DNA of 64,000 nt from Pedobacter steynii (GCF_900103665.1 NZ_FNGY01000011.1:124001-188000), one strand, 5' to 3'; numbered from the stretch's first letter, positions 36,793 through 45,502 are shown. The notes: a model not told the origin generated them from the sequence alone. Translations and numbers: made by a program.

Positions 36793-38729
36793 GCCGATTC
36801 CGCAATTACTGATTCATCATCTATGTTTTCTTCATCTACGATATCATGACTTACCGCAGCTGTAGCTGCGCTTTCATCTGCTGAGACCAATGCCTCTATG
36901 GTATCTTTTTCCACCCTTAGGTTTCTGATGATGTGTTTCTGTCTGTCTGGCGTATTTTTACCCATATAGTATTCCAGCAAACTCTTAATCGTCTGATCTT
37001 TCAGGATCACAGGGTCCAACCTGATGTCTTTACCGATGAACAATCCAAACTCATCCGGTGAGATCTCTCCCAGTCCTTTAAATCGGGTGATCTCCGGTTT
37101 GTTACCCAGCTTTGCAATTGCAGCCTTACGCTCCTCATCGCTATAGCAATAAATCGTTTCCTTTTTATTACGAACACGGAATAAAGGAGTCTGAAGGATG
37201 TATACGTGTCCTGAACGAACCAGATCAGGGAAAAACTGAAGGAAGAAAGTCATCATCAACAAACGAATGTGCATCCCATCCACATCGGCATCGGTAGCAA
37301 TTACGATATTGTTATAGTGTAAACCCTCTAATCCATCTTCAATATTTAAAGCATGTTGTAAAAGGTTGAACTCTTCATTTTCATACACTACTTTTTTAGT
37401 CAGCTCATAACAGTTCAAAGGTTTCCCTTTTAAGCTGAATACCGCCTGACAATCCACATCCCTTGATTTGGTGATCGATCCCGAAGCAGAATCTCCCTCA
37501 GTAATAAATAAGGTAGTTTCGTATCTTTTTTCATGGGTGCTGTTGAAGTGCACCTTACAGTCTCTTAACTTTTTATTGTGCAGGGATGCCTTTTTAGCCC
37601 TGTCGTTGGCCAGCTTTTTAATTCCGGCAATGTCTTTACGCTCCCGCTCCGACTGCAGGATTCTTTTCAATAAAGCATCGGCAACATCTGTATGTTTGTG
37701 CAGGTAATCATCCAGTTCTTTCTTCACGAAATCATTGATGAAAGTCCTTACAGAAGGCCCGTCCGGTCCCATGTTCTGTGAACCTAGTTTTGTCTTCGTC
37801 TGCGACTCAAATACCGGCTCCTGAACACGCACAGAGATCGCGGCAATAATGGATGCCCTGATGTCCGCAGCATCGTATTCTTTCTTATAAAACTCTCTGA
37901 TCGTTTTCACGACCGCTTCTCTGAATGCAGCCTGGTGTGTACCTCCCTGAGTGGTATGCTGCCCGTTTACAAATGAATGGTAATCTTCCCCATACTGTTG
38001 TCCATGGGTCATGGCAATCTCAATGTCGTTTCCTCTCAGGTGAATAATCGGGTAACGAATGGTTTCTGCACCTGCATGTTTATGCAACAAATCATACAAT
38101 CCTCTTTCAGAGAAATATTTATCTCCGTTAAAATTGATGGTCAGCCCGGCATTCAGGAACACATAGTTCCAGATCATGCTTTCCACAAAGTCAGAGATAT
38201 AGTGGTAGTTTCTGAAAATACTTTCATCCGGATAAAACGTAATAGCGGTACCATTGCGCTGAGTAGTATCAATGATCGGATTGTCGAGCACGATCTCCCC
38301 TTTCGAGAACTCCACCTTTTTGGTTTTATTATCGCGGTAAGATTGCACCGAAAAACTGGTGGACAACGCATTTACGGCTTTCGTACCCACCCCATTCAGA
38401 CCTACAGATTTCTGAAAGGCATTGCTGTCATATTTACCCCCGGTATTAATTTTGGAAACACAGTCTATCACTTTACCCAAAGGAATCCCACGACCATAAT
38501 CGCGTACGTTTACTTTTTGATCGGAAACAGTGATTTCGATGGTACGTCCGGAGCCCATTACAAACTCATCAATAGAGTTGTCCATGATTTCCTTAAGCAA
38601 TACATAAATCCCATCGTCCTGCGCAGAACCATCGCCAAGTTTACCGATATACATACCGGGACGCAGTCTGATGTGTTCCTTCCAATCGAGGGAGCGTATA
38701 CTATCTTCGTTATAATTCGGTTCAGCCAT
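36789..38729 (-). CDS. parE: DNA topoisomerase IV subunit B
   Basis: 646 residues. The N-terminal GHKL ATPase has Asn in EIMDNSIDEFV, DYGRGIP, and the GLNGVGTKAVNALS glycine loop. The transducer follows (QTKTKLGSQ with the conserved Lys), then the TOPRIM domain with EGDSASG and the DADVDGMHIRLLMMTFF metal site, and the C-terminal PLFRVRNKK and RFKGLGEI. It supplies ATP-driven strand passage to ParC for chromosome decatenation. A short acidic tail (DEENIDDESVIAESA) echoes the acidic tail of ParC. It is divergent from the amino acid permease gene. Confidence 0.93.
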   Translation of the reverse strand: MAEPNYNEDSIRSLDWKEHIRLRPGMYIGKLGDGSAQDDGIYVLLKEIMDNSIDEFVMGSGRTIEITVSDQKVNVRDYGRGIPLGKVIDCVSKINTGGKYDSNAFQKSVGLNGVGTKAVNALSTSFSVQSYRDNKTKKVEFSKGEIVLDNPIIDTTQRNGTAITFYPDESIFRNYHYISDFVESMIWNYVFLNAGLTINFNGDKYFSERGLYDLLHKHAGAETIRYPIIHLRGNDIEIAMTHGQQYGEDYHSFVNGQHTTQGGTHQAAFREAVVKTIREFYKKEYDAADIRASIIAAISVRVQEPVFESQTKTKLGSQNMGPDGPSVRTFINDFVKKELDDYLHKHTDVADALLKRILQSERERKDIAGIKKLANDRAKKASLHNKKLRDCKVHFNSTHEKRYETTLFITEGDSASGSITKSRDVDCQAVFSLKGKPLNCYELTKKVVYENEEFNLLQHALNIEDGLEGLHYNNIVIATDADVDGMHIRLLMMTFFLQFFPDLVRSGHVYILQTPLFRVRNKKETIYCYSDEERKAAIAKLGNKPEITRFKGLGEISPDEFGLFIGKDIRLDPVILKDQTIKSLLEYYMGKNTPDRQKHIIRNLRVEKDTIEALVSADESAATAAVSHDIVDEENIDDESVIAESA

Positions 38730-38841
38730 GATGTATGTGTGAGTAGATTTACAAATTTAAGGTAATATGCCGGGGAATCAATCACAAAGTTTCAACAAAT
38801 ACACATTTTCCTGTATCTTCAAAGAATAAAACCGACATCCT

Positions 38842-40212
38842 ATGCCGCCTAAGAAACAGCTCTCCCTCTTCGACTTATCTATGATTGTGGTGAGCCTGGT
38901 CATAGGGATGGGCATATTCCGGACGCCGGTAAATGTCGCTGCCGGCGCACAGGTCCCGGAACTATTCTTTTCTGCCTGGATCATAGGCGGATTGGTGGCA
39001 CTTTGCGGCGCGCTTACCTATGCCGAAATCGGCTCCAGGTTTCCGGTAACCGGCGGTTATTACAAGATCTTTTCTGCATTTTACCACCCCTCCATTGCCT
39101 TTGCCATCAATTGTATCATTGTTGTTTCCAATGCCGCTTCTGTAGCAGGGGTATCCCTTATAGGATCAGAATATTTCAGTAAAATTATCCTGCCTGCAGA
39201 ACTGCAGACTGAATTCTCCAGAATCATCATTGCAGCCATCACGATCGCTTTATTTTATGTACTGAACCTCATGGGCCTGAAAGTAAGTTCAAAAACGCAG
39301 AACGTACTTTCTATGGTCAAAATAGGGATGGTCCTGATCCTGATCTGCGCTGTTTTTGCAGGGCCGGGAGCAGAAAACATCAGCAGCAGTCTTCCTGCAT
39401 TTAAGACCACCACAGGAATTGCGCCCAGCTGGACGGATTATGGAAAAGCCCTCGGCATTTGCCTGATTGCGGTATCCTTTACTTTTGGAGGTTACCAGCA
39501 GGCCATTAATTTTGGCGGGGAAACCAAAGAAGCCAACAGGGTAATTCCCAGGGCAATCATGACCGGTCTGGCCATCATTATTGTGTTATACATGTCTATC
39601 AATTATGCCTATGTAAAAGTCATTGGCTTTGAGCAACTGAAAACAGCAGAAAGTATCGCCGCCATCCTAGCCGGGAAACTATTTGGTCCCGCAGGCTTCA
39701 CGATTCTCTCCTGCCTGATCTATTTGTCTGTATTGGGTTATGTTAACGTGAACCTGCTGAGTAACCCAAGGGCGATGTACGCCATGGGCGAAGAAGGTGC
39801 GCTCCCAAAAATCTTCAAGAAAAGAACTAAAAAAAATGAAGTGATGTTTGTCAGTCTAACGGTCTTTGCCATCACCTCGATCTTCACGTTGTTTTATGCA
39901 CAGACCTTCGACAAAATCCTGAACTATACGATCTTTTTAGACTGTATTGGAATGGCAACCTCCGCAGCAACGATCTTTTTTCTTCGCAAACGGACGGCAC
40001 ACCTCGATAAAAAGACGATCTACAGCATGAAATTCTATCCCTTACTGCCGGTTATTTTTATTGCTGCTTATTCCTTTGTAGGCATCAGCATTTACCTGAA
40101 TGATCCCGAAGCAGGAAGAAATGGCCTGTTGATTTTTGCAGGATTTATCCTCATCTATTTCATCAACCGCTTCTTTAATGGCAATACAACCCCGCAAAAT
40201 GAACAGAACTGA
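38842..40212 (+). CDS. APC-superfamily amino acid permease
   Basis: 456 residues with about 12 hydrophobic segments. The start has LFDLSMIVVSLVIGMGIFRTP, where GMGIF matches the substrate-binding loop of helix 1 in APC transporters, then YAEIGSRFPVTGGYY of helix 3. This supports an amino acid permease or exchanger such as the L-type/Ser-Thr exchanger group; the substrate is not fixed. It lies 36 bases upstream of the next transporter and they may be co-transcribed. Confidence 0.88.
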   Translation: MPPKKQLSLFDLSMIVVSLVIGMGIFRTPVNVAAGAQVPELFFSAWIIGGLVALCGALTYAEIGSRFPVTGGYYKIFSAFYHPSIAFAINCIIVVSNAASVAGVSLIGSEYFSKIILPAELQTEFSRIIIAAITIALFYVLNLMGLKVSSKTQNVLSMVKIGMVLILICAVFAGPGAENISSSLPAFKTTTGIAPSWTDYGKALGICLIAVSFTFGGYQQAINFGGETKEANRVIPRAIMTGLAIIIVLYMSINYAYVKVIGFEQLKTAESIAAILAGKLFGPAGFTILSCLIYLSVLGYVNVNLLSNPRAMYAMGEEGALPKIFKKRTKKNEVMFVSLTVFAITSIFTLFYAQTFDKILNYTIFLDCIGMATSAATIFFLRKRTAHLDKKTIYSMKFYPLLPVIFIAAYSFVGISIYLNDPEAGRNGLLIFAGFILIYFINRFFNGNTTPQNEQN

Positions 40213-40248
40213 TCACACTTATATAGCTACCGAAGCCCTTTATTCATC

Positions 40249-41595
40249 ATGCCGATAAAACAATTGCCCCTAAAAAAAGAAATCGCCTACGCTGCCGGAA
40301 TGATGGGCTGGAGCGTTATGACCAATATCATCATCGTTATGCTACCCTATTTTTATCTTCCACCCAACAATTCAGGTTTACATCCTTTAGTGCCACAACT
40401 GCTGGTATTCGGAGCTTTTAACATTTTGTCTTTGATTGCTGCTTCCGGAAGGTTATTTGATGCGATCTATGATCCTTTTATTGCCTCGCTGAGCGATGGT
40501 AGTCAGCATCCAAAAGGCAGACGAATTCCAATCATGAAATATGCGATCATTCCCGCAGTCATCTTCTGCTCCCTGGTCTTCTATCCATTGGTAAAGGGAG
40601 AAAGTGTAACGAATGCCTGGTGGCTCACTTTTGTACTGGCGGGCTTTTTCATCTCTGTAACGACTTATATCATTCCCTATAATGCACTATTGGCGGAACT
40701 TACCCATAGCCCGGACCAGAAAGTGCGGTTATCCACTTATCAACAGGTCGGCTTTGTATTTGGAATGATCATCGGCGCATTGTGCAATAATTACGCTGAT
40801 ATGATCCAACATTTTTTCCAGGTTACCGACCGCGCCCAGGCTTTGCAATATACCATCTGGGGACTGGCCATTTTCTCTGGTCTGGTGATGATCTTACCGA
40901 TTATATCGATCGATGAAAAGGAGTTTACGGAAGGAAAGCCCACACATATCGCCTTACTTCCGGCCATTAAAAATACGTTTAGAAATTCCAACTTCAAGTA
41001 TTACCTGATTTCCGATTTCACCTATTACATCGCCCTGAGCATCATTTCCAGCGGCTTACTCTTCTTTGTGACGGTACTGTTGGGACTGCCAGATTCTGAT
41101 GGTGGCAAATTTATGGGGATCATGGTAATCCTTTCCCTGGTATTTTATCCTTTCATCAATTATGGTTCAAAAAGATTCGGAAAAAAGCCTCTCGTTCTGG
41201 TGGCCTTTGGAGTGCTCAGCCTGATATTTGTTACCATTTTTTTCCTGGGGAAACTCCCCTTCTCTTCGACAATGCAAATGTATATCCTGGTGATCTGCGC
41301 TTCCTTTCCCCTAGCCTCCCTTGGAATTTTGCCCAATGCCATCCTTGCCGATATCGCACAACAGGATACCCTGGAAACGGGCGAAAACCATGAAGGCATG
41401 TTCTTCGCCGTAAAATACCTCTTTGTAAAGTTAGGACAAACAATGGGCATTGCTATTTTTGCCATGCTAACGGTCTATGGTAAGGACCCGGGTCACGACT
41501 ACGGACTCCGGTTAAACGGAGTGGTAGGCTTTGTCTTATGTGTCCTTGCTCTATTGTTTTTTAGCCGCTTTAAAGAAAACAAACCCACTAACTAA
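40249..41595 (+). CDS. MFS transporter, GPH (MelB-like) type
   Basis: 448 residues, 12 hydrophobic segments. The pattern of KEIAYAAGMMGWSVMTNIIIVMLPYFY at the start, then RLFDAIYDPFIASLSDGSQHPKGRRIPIMK, with the DP and GRR residues, is that of the glycoside-pentoside-hexuronide:cation symporter family. Members carry sugars, some carry other compounds. No sugar catabolic gene is adjacent, so the substrate stays open. Confidence 0.85.
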   Translation: MPIKQLPLKKEIAYAAGMMGWSVMTNIIIVMLPYFYLPPNNSGLHPLVPQLLVFGAFNILSLIAASGRLFDAIYDPFIASLSDGSQHPKGRRIPIMKYAIIPAVIFCSLVFYPLVKGESVTNAWWLTFVLAGFFISVTTYIIPYNALLAELTHSPDQKVRLSTYQQVGFVFGMIIGALCNNYADMIQHFFQVTDRAQALQYTIWGLAIFSGLVMILPIISIDEKEFTEGKPTHIALLPAIKNTFRNSNFKYYLISDFTYYIALSIISSGLLFFVTVLLGLPDSDGGKFMGIMVILSLVFYPFINYGSKRFGKKPLVLVAFGVLSLIFVTIFFLGKLPFSSTMQMYILVICASFPLASLGILPNAILADIAQQDTLETGENHEGMFFAVKYLFVKLGQTMGIAIFAMLTVYGKDPGHDYGLRLNGVVGFVLCVLALLFFSRFKENKPTN

Positions 41596-41646
41596 CAGCG
41601 ATTTAAGTATAAATTCATGGAACACATAAAAGCCAAAAGTTATATG

Positions 41647-41654
41647 TACCTTTG
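41647..41654 (+). promoter_or_regulatory. -7 element upstream of the helicase gene
   Basis: TACCTTTG fits the Bacteroidota -7 consensus TAnnTTTG exactly, 52 bases before the TTG start. No clear -33 box is seen. A small hairpin (AAACGA...TCGTTT, 41660-41680) would form in the leader. Confidence 0.5.
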
Positions 41655-41706
41655 GCGGGAAACGATATTCTTTCGTTTCATTATTATACATTAAAATACA
41701 AACACA

Positions 41707-43053
41707 TTGTTATTCGAAGAATTAAACCTGATTGAGCCCATTTTAAAAGCGCTGCAAACAGAAGGTTATACGCAACCTACCCCCATACAAGAACAATCTA
41801 TTCCAACCATACTTCAAGGCAGAGACTTATTAGGATGTGCGCAAACCGGTACAGGTAAAACTGCTGCCTTTGCGATCCCTATGCTTCAGCTTTTAAGTAA
41901 GCCACATACAAATACTAAAGTTCATAAAGCCATCAAAGCATTGGTATTGACACCAACGCGGGAACTGGCCATCCAGATTGAGGAGAGCTTTAAAGCATAT
42001 GGCAAAAACCTTCCGATCCGTCACCTGGTGATCTTCGGTGGTGTGGGACAAAAAGCACAAACAGATGCCCTTCACCGTGGTGTCGACATCCTGGTTGCCA
42101 CTCCCGGCAGATTATTAGATTTGATGAATCAAGGTTTTATCAACCTTCGTGATATCGAAATCTTCGTTCTGGATGAAGCAGACAGAATGCTGGACATGGG
42201 TTTCATCCATGATGTTAAAAAGGTAATCACAAAGCTTCCTGTAAAAAGACAAACCTTATTTTTCTCGGCAACCATGCCGCAGGAAATTCAGAAACTTGCA
42301 GATACCATCCTGACAAGCCCTCTAAAAGTGGAAGTTACTCCGGTATCTTCTACCGCAGAGAAAATCAAACAGGAGATGTATTTTGTAACTAAGAACGATA
42401 AGAAAAACTTATTGATCCACATTTTACAGGATAAAACAATCGAAACTGCATTGGTATTTACCAGGACTAAACATGGTGCTGACCGCATCGTAAAAGACCT
42501 GATCAAAGTAGGAATCAAAGCAGAAGCAATCCACGGAAATAAATCGCAAAATGCCAGACAAAGAGCATTAACGAACTTCAAAGCAAAAGCAACAAGAATC
42601 CTTGTGGCTACCGATATCGCTGCCCGTGGAATTGATGTTGATGAGCTAGCCCATGTGATCAACTATGAATTGCCGAACATTCCTGAAACTTATGTACACA
42701 GGATCGGTCGTACTGGTCGTGCGGGATTAAGTGGAACGGCCCTTTCTTTCTGCGATGCGGACGAAAAAGATTTCCTTAAAGATATTGAGAAACTAATTGC
42801 ACTGAAAATTCCGGTAACGGAAGATCATCCTTATGCCATGAGCTGGCAAAGCCTGATGAGCGCCGCCGCAGAAAAACCCAAAGGTGGAAACCCCAGAGGT
42901 CAGGGTGGAAATTCCCGCGGACAAGGAAGCAGAGGGAATGGGAAACCTGCAGGTGGTGGTCAAGGTGGCGGACAACGTGAACCTAACCTTAGCGGTGCCA
43001 AGAGAACACCTAGTAGCGGAAGCCGCAGGTGGAGCTCTAAAGGAAGCAAGTAA
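41707..43053 (+). CDS. DEAD-box ATP-dependent RNA helicase, RhlE type
   Basis: 448 residues. All core motifs are present: Q motif (QPTPIQEQSIP), AQTGTGKT, PTRELAIQ, TPGRLLD, VLDEADRMLD, FFSATMP, and HRIGRTGRAG. The last ~60 residues are Gly/Arg/Asn-rich, an RNA-binding tail common in RhlE-like helicases, which act in ribosome assembly and RNA decay, often in the cold. The start codon is TTG; no ATG is available near the Q motif, and MLFEELNLIEPI matches the usual N-terminus. A -7 promoter element lies 52 bases upstream. Confidence 0.92.
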   Translation: MLFEELNLIEPILKALQTEGYTQPTPIQEQSIPTILQGRDLLGCAQTGTGKTAAFAIPMLQLLSKPHTNTKVHKAIKALVLTPTRELAIQIEESFKAYGKNLPIRHLVIFGGVGQKAQTDALHRGVDILVATPGRLLDLMNQGFINLRDIEIFVLDEADRMLDMGFIHDVKKVITKLPVKRQTLFFSATMPQEIQKLADTILTSPLKVEVTPVSSTAEKIKQEMYFVTKNDKKNLLIHILQDKTIETALVFTRTKHGADRIVKDLIKVGIKAEAIHGNKSQNARQRALTNFKAKATRILVATDIAARGIDVDELAHVINYELPNIPETYVHRIGRTGRAGLSGTALSFCDADEKDFLKDIEKLIALKIPVTEDHPYAMSWQSLMSAAAEKPKGGNPRGQGGNSRGQGSRGNGKPAGGGQGGGQREPNLSGAKRTPSSGSRRWSSKGSK

Positions 43054-43082
43054 AAAAAAGGGGCGGAATTTTGCTCTAATCT

Positions 43083-43174
43083 AAAAATCAAGCATACTAA
43101 TCGAAGATTGAAATCTTTTGCCCTGAAAAAGGGCAAAATTTTCTAGATCTTCTCTTAGCATACTTGATTTTTTT
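43083..43174 (+). terminator. Large nested hairpin after the helicase gene (element 1)
   Basis: The outer stem is 18 bp with two mismatches (43083-43100 with 43155-43172), the middle stem is GAAGAT/ATCTTC (43103-43108 with 43147-43152), and the apical stem is TTTTGCCCT/AGGGCAAAA (43116-43124 with 43130-43138) around a GAAAA loop. A T run follows (43168-43174). It ends the helicase transcript, but it is far larger than a normal terminator. A related hairpin is at 44571-44654. Confidence 0.75.
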
Positions 43175-43582
43175 ATTAAATGCTGTATTTCCTGAGGGGA
43201 GAAACCAAACAGGGAGCAGAGGTTTGGAGTAAACTTATTAGGAGTAAATTTATCAGGGGCAGGTTTATCAGAACAAGCTTATTAAGCCTAATCTATTAGG
43301 ACCAGACTTCTCAAAGCAGAATTTTAAGGGTAAATCTATCAAGAAGCAGATTTATCAGCGCAAGATCATTTATACAAGAATGTATTTCTTAATCCTGCAA
43401 GTCACTCTTTTTTTATCACATTACCTGATATGGCTTACCGCTAAAAAAGCTACTCCCTGCCTGTCTTCAAAATTTATTTCTAAAAAAATCATTAAAAAAC
43501 ATTTTTGTTAAACTTTTTTTAACATCAGACGTTAAGTATTTTCTATATCTTGTATATAGTTAAAAACAAAATCTATCAAAAA
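43175..43582. other. Gap between helicase hairpin and BON gene
   Basis: No intact gene. It holds a degenerate array of 15-base units, annotated separately as a gene relic, then about 200 AT-rich bases before the BON gene with T-rich runs and a short inverted stretch near 43546-43560 (CTATATCTTGTATATAG). The promoter of the BON genes must lie here, but no clear -33/-7 pair was found. Confidence 0.5.
43226..43372 (+). pseudogene. Decayed pentapeptide-repeat gene
   Basis: Nine imperfect units of mostly 15 bases (consensus GGAGNAAATTTATCA) run from 43226 to 43357: 43226-43240, 43241-43255, 43256-43270, then units of 13-16 bases. Read in triplets they give GVNLL, GVNLS, GAGLS, GPDFS, RVNLS and EADLS, which fit the pentapeptide-repeat rule [STAV][DN][LF][STR]X. 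Units of 13, 14 and 16 bases shift the frame, and stops (TAA, TAG) occur between them. It is therefore read as the remnant of a pentapeptide-repeat gene. Confidence 0.55.
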
Positions 43583-44074
43583 ATGAAAAACTTAATGAGC
43601 AAAATCATGGCTCTTGTAATGGTTGTAGCCTTTATGGGAGCTACAGTTACCGGATGCAAAAACAAACCGAAAGATGCAGACCTAAAAACTGCGGTGGAAA
43701 CAGCAATACAGGCTAACCCAAAACTGAGTGCTTCCGGTGTAACCGTTGAAAAGGGAGTGGCTACACTTTCCGGACAGGTTCCTGATGAAGCAACTAAAGA
43801 AGAACTGGGTAAAGCAGCAGCTGCAGTCCCTGGCGTAACTTCTGTGGTAAACAACCTTACCATTGCGATTACCAATGTTGAAATTGCTGCAGATAGCCCA
43901 TTAGCTATAGCTGTAAAAGATGCAACAAAAGATTTCCCAACCGTTACGGCGACTGTCGCAGATGGTATAGTGACCTTAAAAGGAGAACTTCAAAAAGCCA
44001 ATCTACAGAAACTGATGATGGCATTAAACGCATTGAAACCTAAAAAAGTCGACAATCAATTGGTGATTAAATAA
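43583..44074 (+). CDS. BON-domain lipoprotein
   Basis: 163 residues from the ATG at 43583 (the open frame also begins earlier at a TTG, which has no matching signal). A lipoprotein signal ends in TVTGC (Cys about 25). Two BON domains follow: ~34-95 (LKTAVETAIQANPKLSASGV, then GVATLSGQVPDEATKEEL) and ~105-160 (IAVKDATKDFPTVTATV, GIVTLKGEL). BON domains bind membranes; OsmY is the best-known case and responds to osmotic stress. The cytoplasmic BON-SH3 gene follows after 18 bases and may be its partner. Confidence 0.85.
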   Translation: MKNLMSKIMALVMVVAFMGATVTGCKNKPKDADLKTAVETAIQANPKLSASGVTVEKGVATLSGQVPDEATKEELGKAAAAVPGVTSVVNNLTIAITNVEIAADSPLAIAVKDATKDFPTVTATVADGIVTLKGELQKANLQKLMMALNALKPKKVDNQLVIK

Positions 44075-44077
44075 TTC

Positions 44078-44083
44078 AGGAGG
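44078..44083 (+). promoter_or_regulatory. Strong ribosome binding site of the BON-SH3 gene
   Basis: AGGAGG nine bases before the ATG at 44093, straight after the stop of the BON lipoprotein. Such a perfect site is rare in this phylum and is the second of its kind in the window. Confidence 0.6.
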
Positions 44084-44092
44084 AACATAAAA

Positions 44093-44515
44093 ATGGCTTT
44101 ACAAGAAAAATATAAAGAACTGATAGACGTTGCAACAGCTGCAGGCGTGAATGAATTAAACGTACGTGAGCAAGACGGCGTGTTATACATTGATGGTGCA
44201 ACCAGTGGAACAGTAAAACAACAACTATGGGATACCTACGAACGCCTTGATCCCAATTACGCATCAGGTGATGTCGTGATGAACATCAACAGCGTTGCCG
44301 GCGTAGCAGACGGCAGTAAACTAAAAGTAACCACCAACAGTTCAAACCTAAACATTCGTAAAGGTCCCAGTACCAATGATGACATTATTGGTAAAGCTGC
44401 CAGACACGAAGTGGTTACACTAGTAGGAAAAGAAAATGACCAATGGTGGCTGATCAAAACTGATCAGGGGGAACAGGGTTACTCTTTTACTCAATACCTT
44501 ACCCCTGTCGAATAA
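44093..44515 (+). CDS. BON-like plus bacterial SH3 domain protein
   Basis: 140 residues, no signal peptide. Residues ~1-65 look like a BON domain (YKELIDVATAAGVNELNVREQDGVLYIDG, then VVMNINSV). Residues ~78-138 form an SH3b (SH3_3) domain: SNLNIRKGPSTNDDIIGKAARHEVVTLVGKENDQWWLIKT, ending GYSFTQYL. SH3b domains usually bind cell-wall peptides, but without a signal this protein should be cytoplasmic, so what it binds is unclear. It is co-transcribed with the BON lipoprotein, and a large hairpin follows. Confidence 0.8.
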   Translation: MALQEKYKELIDVATAAGVNELNVREQDGVLYIDGATSGTVKQQLWDTYERLDPNYASGDVVMNINSVAGVADGSKLKVTTNSSNLNIRKGPSTNDDIIGKAARHEVVTLVGKENDQWWLIKTDQGEQGYSFTQYLTPVE

Positions 44516-44570
44516 GGAATAAAAAAACCGGAAAAACAACCCGCTATTTACGCTGGGTTCTGCTCCGGAT

Positions 44571-44654
44571 AAAAACTGTATCCTCAGAGAAGACATAGAA
44601 ATTTTTGCCCCTTCAGGCAAAAGGTTTCTGTCTTCGAAGAGTGATGCAGTTTTT
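44571..44654. terminator. Large nested hairpin (element 2)
   Basis: The outer stem is AAAAACTG/CAGTTTTT (44571-44578 with 44647-44654), extended by UAUC/GAUG. The middle stem is GAAGAC/GTCTTC plus AGAAA/TTTCT, and the apical stem is TTTTGCC/GGCAAAA (44603-44609 with 44616-44622). The order of stems and much of the sequence match element 1. T runs on both sides let it serve both the plus-strand BON genes and the minus-strand desaturase. Confidence 0.75.
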
Positions 44655-44658
44655 TCTT

Positions 44659-45387
44659 TTAGACTTTTCTAATCCGAATGATGTGAAGCCAATGCATCAC
44701 TTTCATGATCGGATATGTTGGATCAAACTCAAACCATCGCGAGGCGAAGTTCGGGTTATTTGGTTTTTTGTGGTGGTTGTTCTGAAACAACTCTCCCAGC
44801 ATCAGGAAATCCAATGGCAATGAGTTTTTACTATGGTCATCATTATCGTGGTTTGAGTAGCCATATTTATGTCCACACCAGTTCACAATCGCACCATGAA
44901 GCGGCCCCATTAAGAAATGGATCGGCAGTAATAAAAACATCCACCATGCGGTAGCAAATGCTACATAAAACCATATATAGAAACTAATAAATATAATTCT
45001 GGTGATCCAGGAATCACCAATCTTATCAATGATTGGCCATGACGGGTATTTATCTCTGAATTGTTCTTCAGGTTCTACATTATATTTTGAGTAATTGAGG
45101 TAGATATTTTTTGTTTTGATCATCATTCCCCAAACATCTTTTACAAAATGTGGAGAGTGCGGATCCTTTTCCGTATCACTAAAAGCATGGTGCATGCGGT
45201 GTAAGATGGCATATGCTCTTGGGTTTAAAAAAGAGGAGCCCTGAGACAGGAAAGTAATGGCATAAAAAAACTTCTCCCAAAAACCATTCATTTTAAACAT
45301 CTTATGTGAAGCATAACGGTGTAAAAAGAAAGTTTGTGAAAATAGGGAGAGGAACCAGTGTAAAAGAAAGAAAACTAAAATGATCAT
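44659..45387 (-). CDS. Membrane fatty acid (acyl-CoA/lipid) desaturase
   Basis: 242 residues from the ATG at 45385-45387; the frame extends 60 bases further to a TTG, but the extra residues look unlike the family. Two hydrophobic pairs span the membrane. The three His boxes of the di-iron site are HRYASH (residues 23-28), HRMHH (63-67) and NNHHKKP near the C-terminus, as in stearoyl-CoA-like bacterial desaturases (delta-9 type). It should put a double bond in acyl chains and adjust membrane fluidity. Confidence 0.9.
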   Translation of the reverse strand: MIILVFFLLHWFLSLFSQTFFLHRYASHKMFKMNGFWEKFFYAITFLSQGSSFLNPRAYAILHRMHHAFSDTEKDPHSPHFVKDVWGMMIKTKNIYLNYSKYNVEPEEQFRDKYPSWPIIDKIGDSWITRIIFISFYIWFYVAFATAWWMFLLLPIHFLMGPLHGAIVNWCGHKYGYSNHDNDDHSKNSLPLDFLMLGELFQNNHHKKPNNPNFASRWFEFDPTYPIMKVMHWLHIIRIRKV

Positions 45388-45445
45388 ATTTGTTTGTATA
45401 CGTACGGCTATTAGATTTATACGGATGTTTGGGCTGCAAAATAGC

Positions 45446-45482
45446 AAAAAAAATCCCGTAAAAGTTTTACCAATACGGGATT
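45446..45482 (-). terminator. Terminator of the cupin gene
   Basis: Minus-strand stem AATCCCGTA/TACGGGATT (45452-45460 with 45474-45482, 9 bp) is followed by eight T residues (45446-45453 on the minus strand). Confidence 0.8.
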
Positions 45483-45502
45483 ATATCATAGATTATATTG
45501 TT

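Noticed and set aside
37977..38765. Plus-strand frame of 262 codons
   Set aside because: Antisense to the ATPase domain of parE, whose motifs are intact; no domain is seen in the frame.
43226..43372. CRISPR array
   Set aside because: The period is about 15 bases with no spacer between units, and the units encode a pentapeptide pattern; this is not CRISPR.
43550..43582. Earlier TTG start for the BON lipoprotein
   Set aside because: It adds 11 residues ahead of the lipoprotein signal; the ATG at 43583 gives a proper signal peptide.
43083..44654. Insertion sequence or transposon bounded by the two hairpins
   Set aside because: No transposase or target duplication is visible between them; kept only as a speculative reading of the repeated hairpins.
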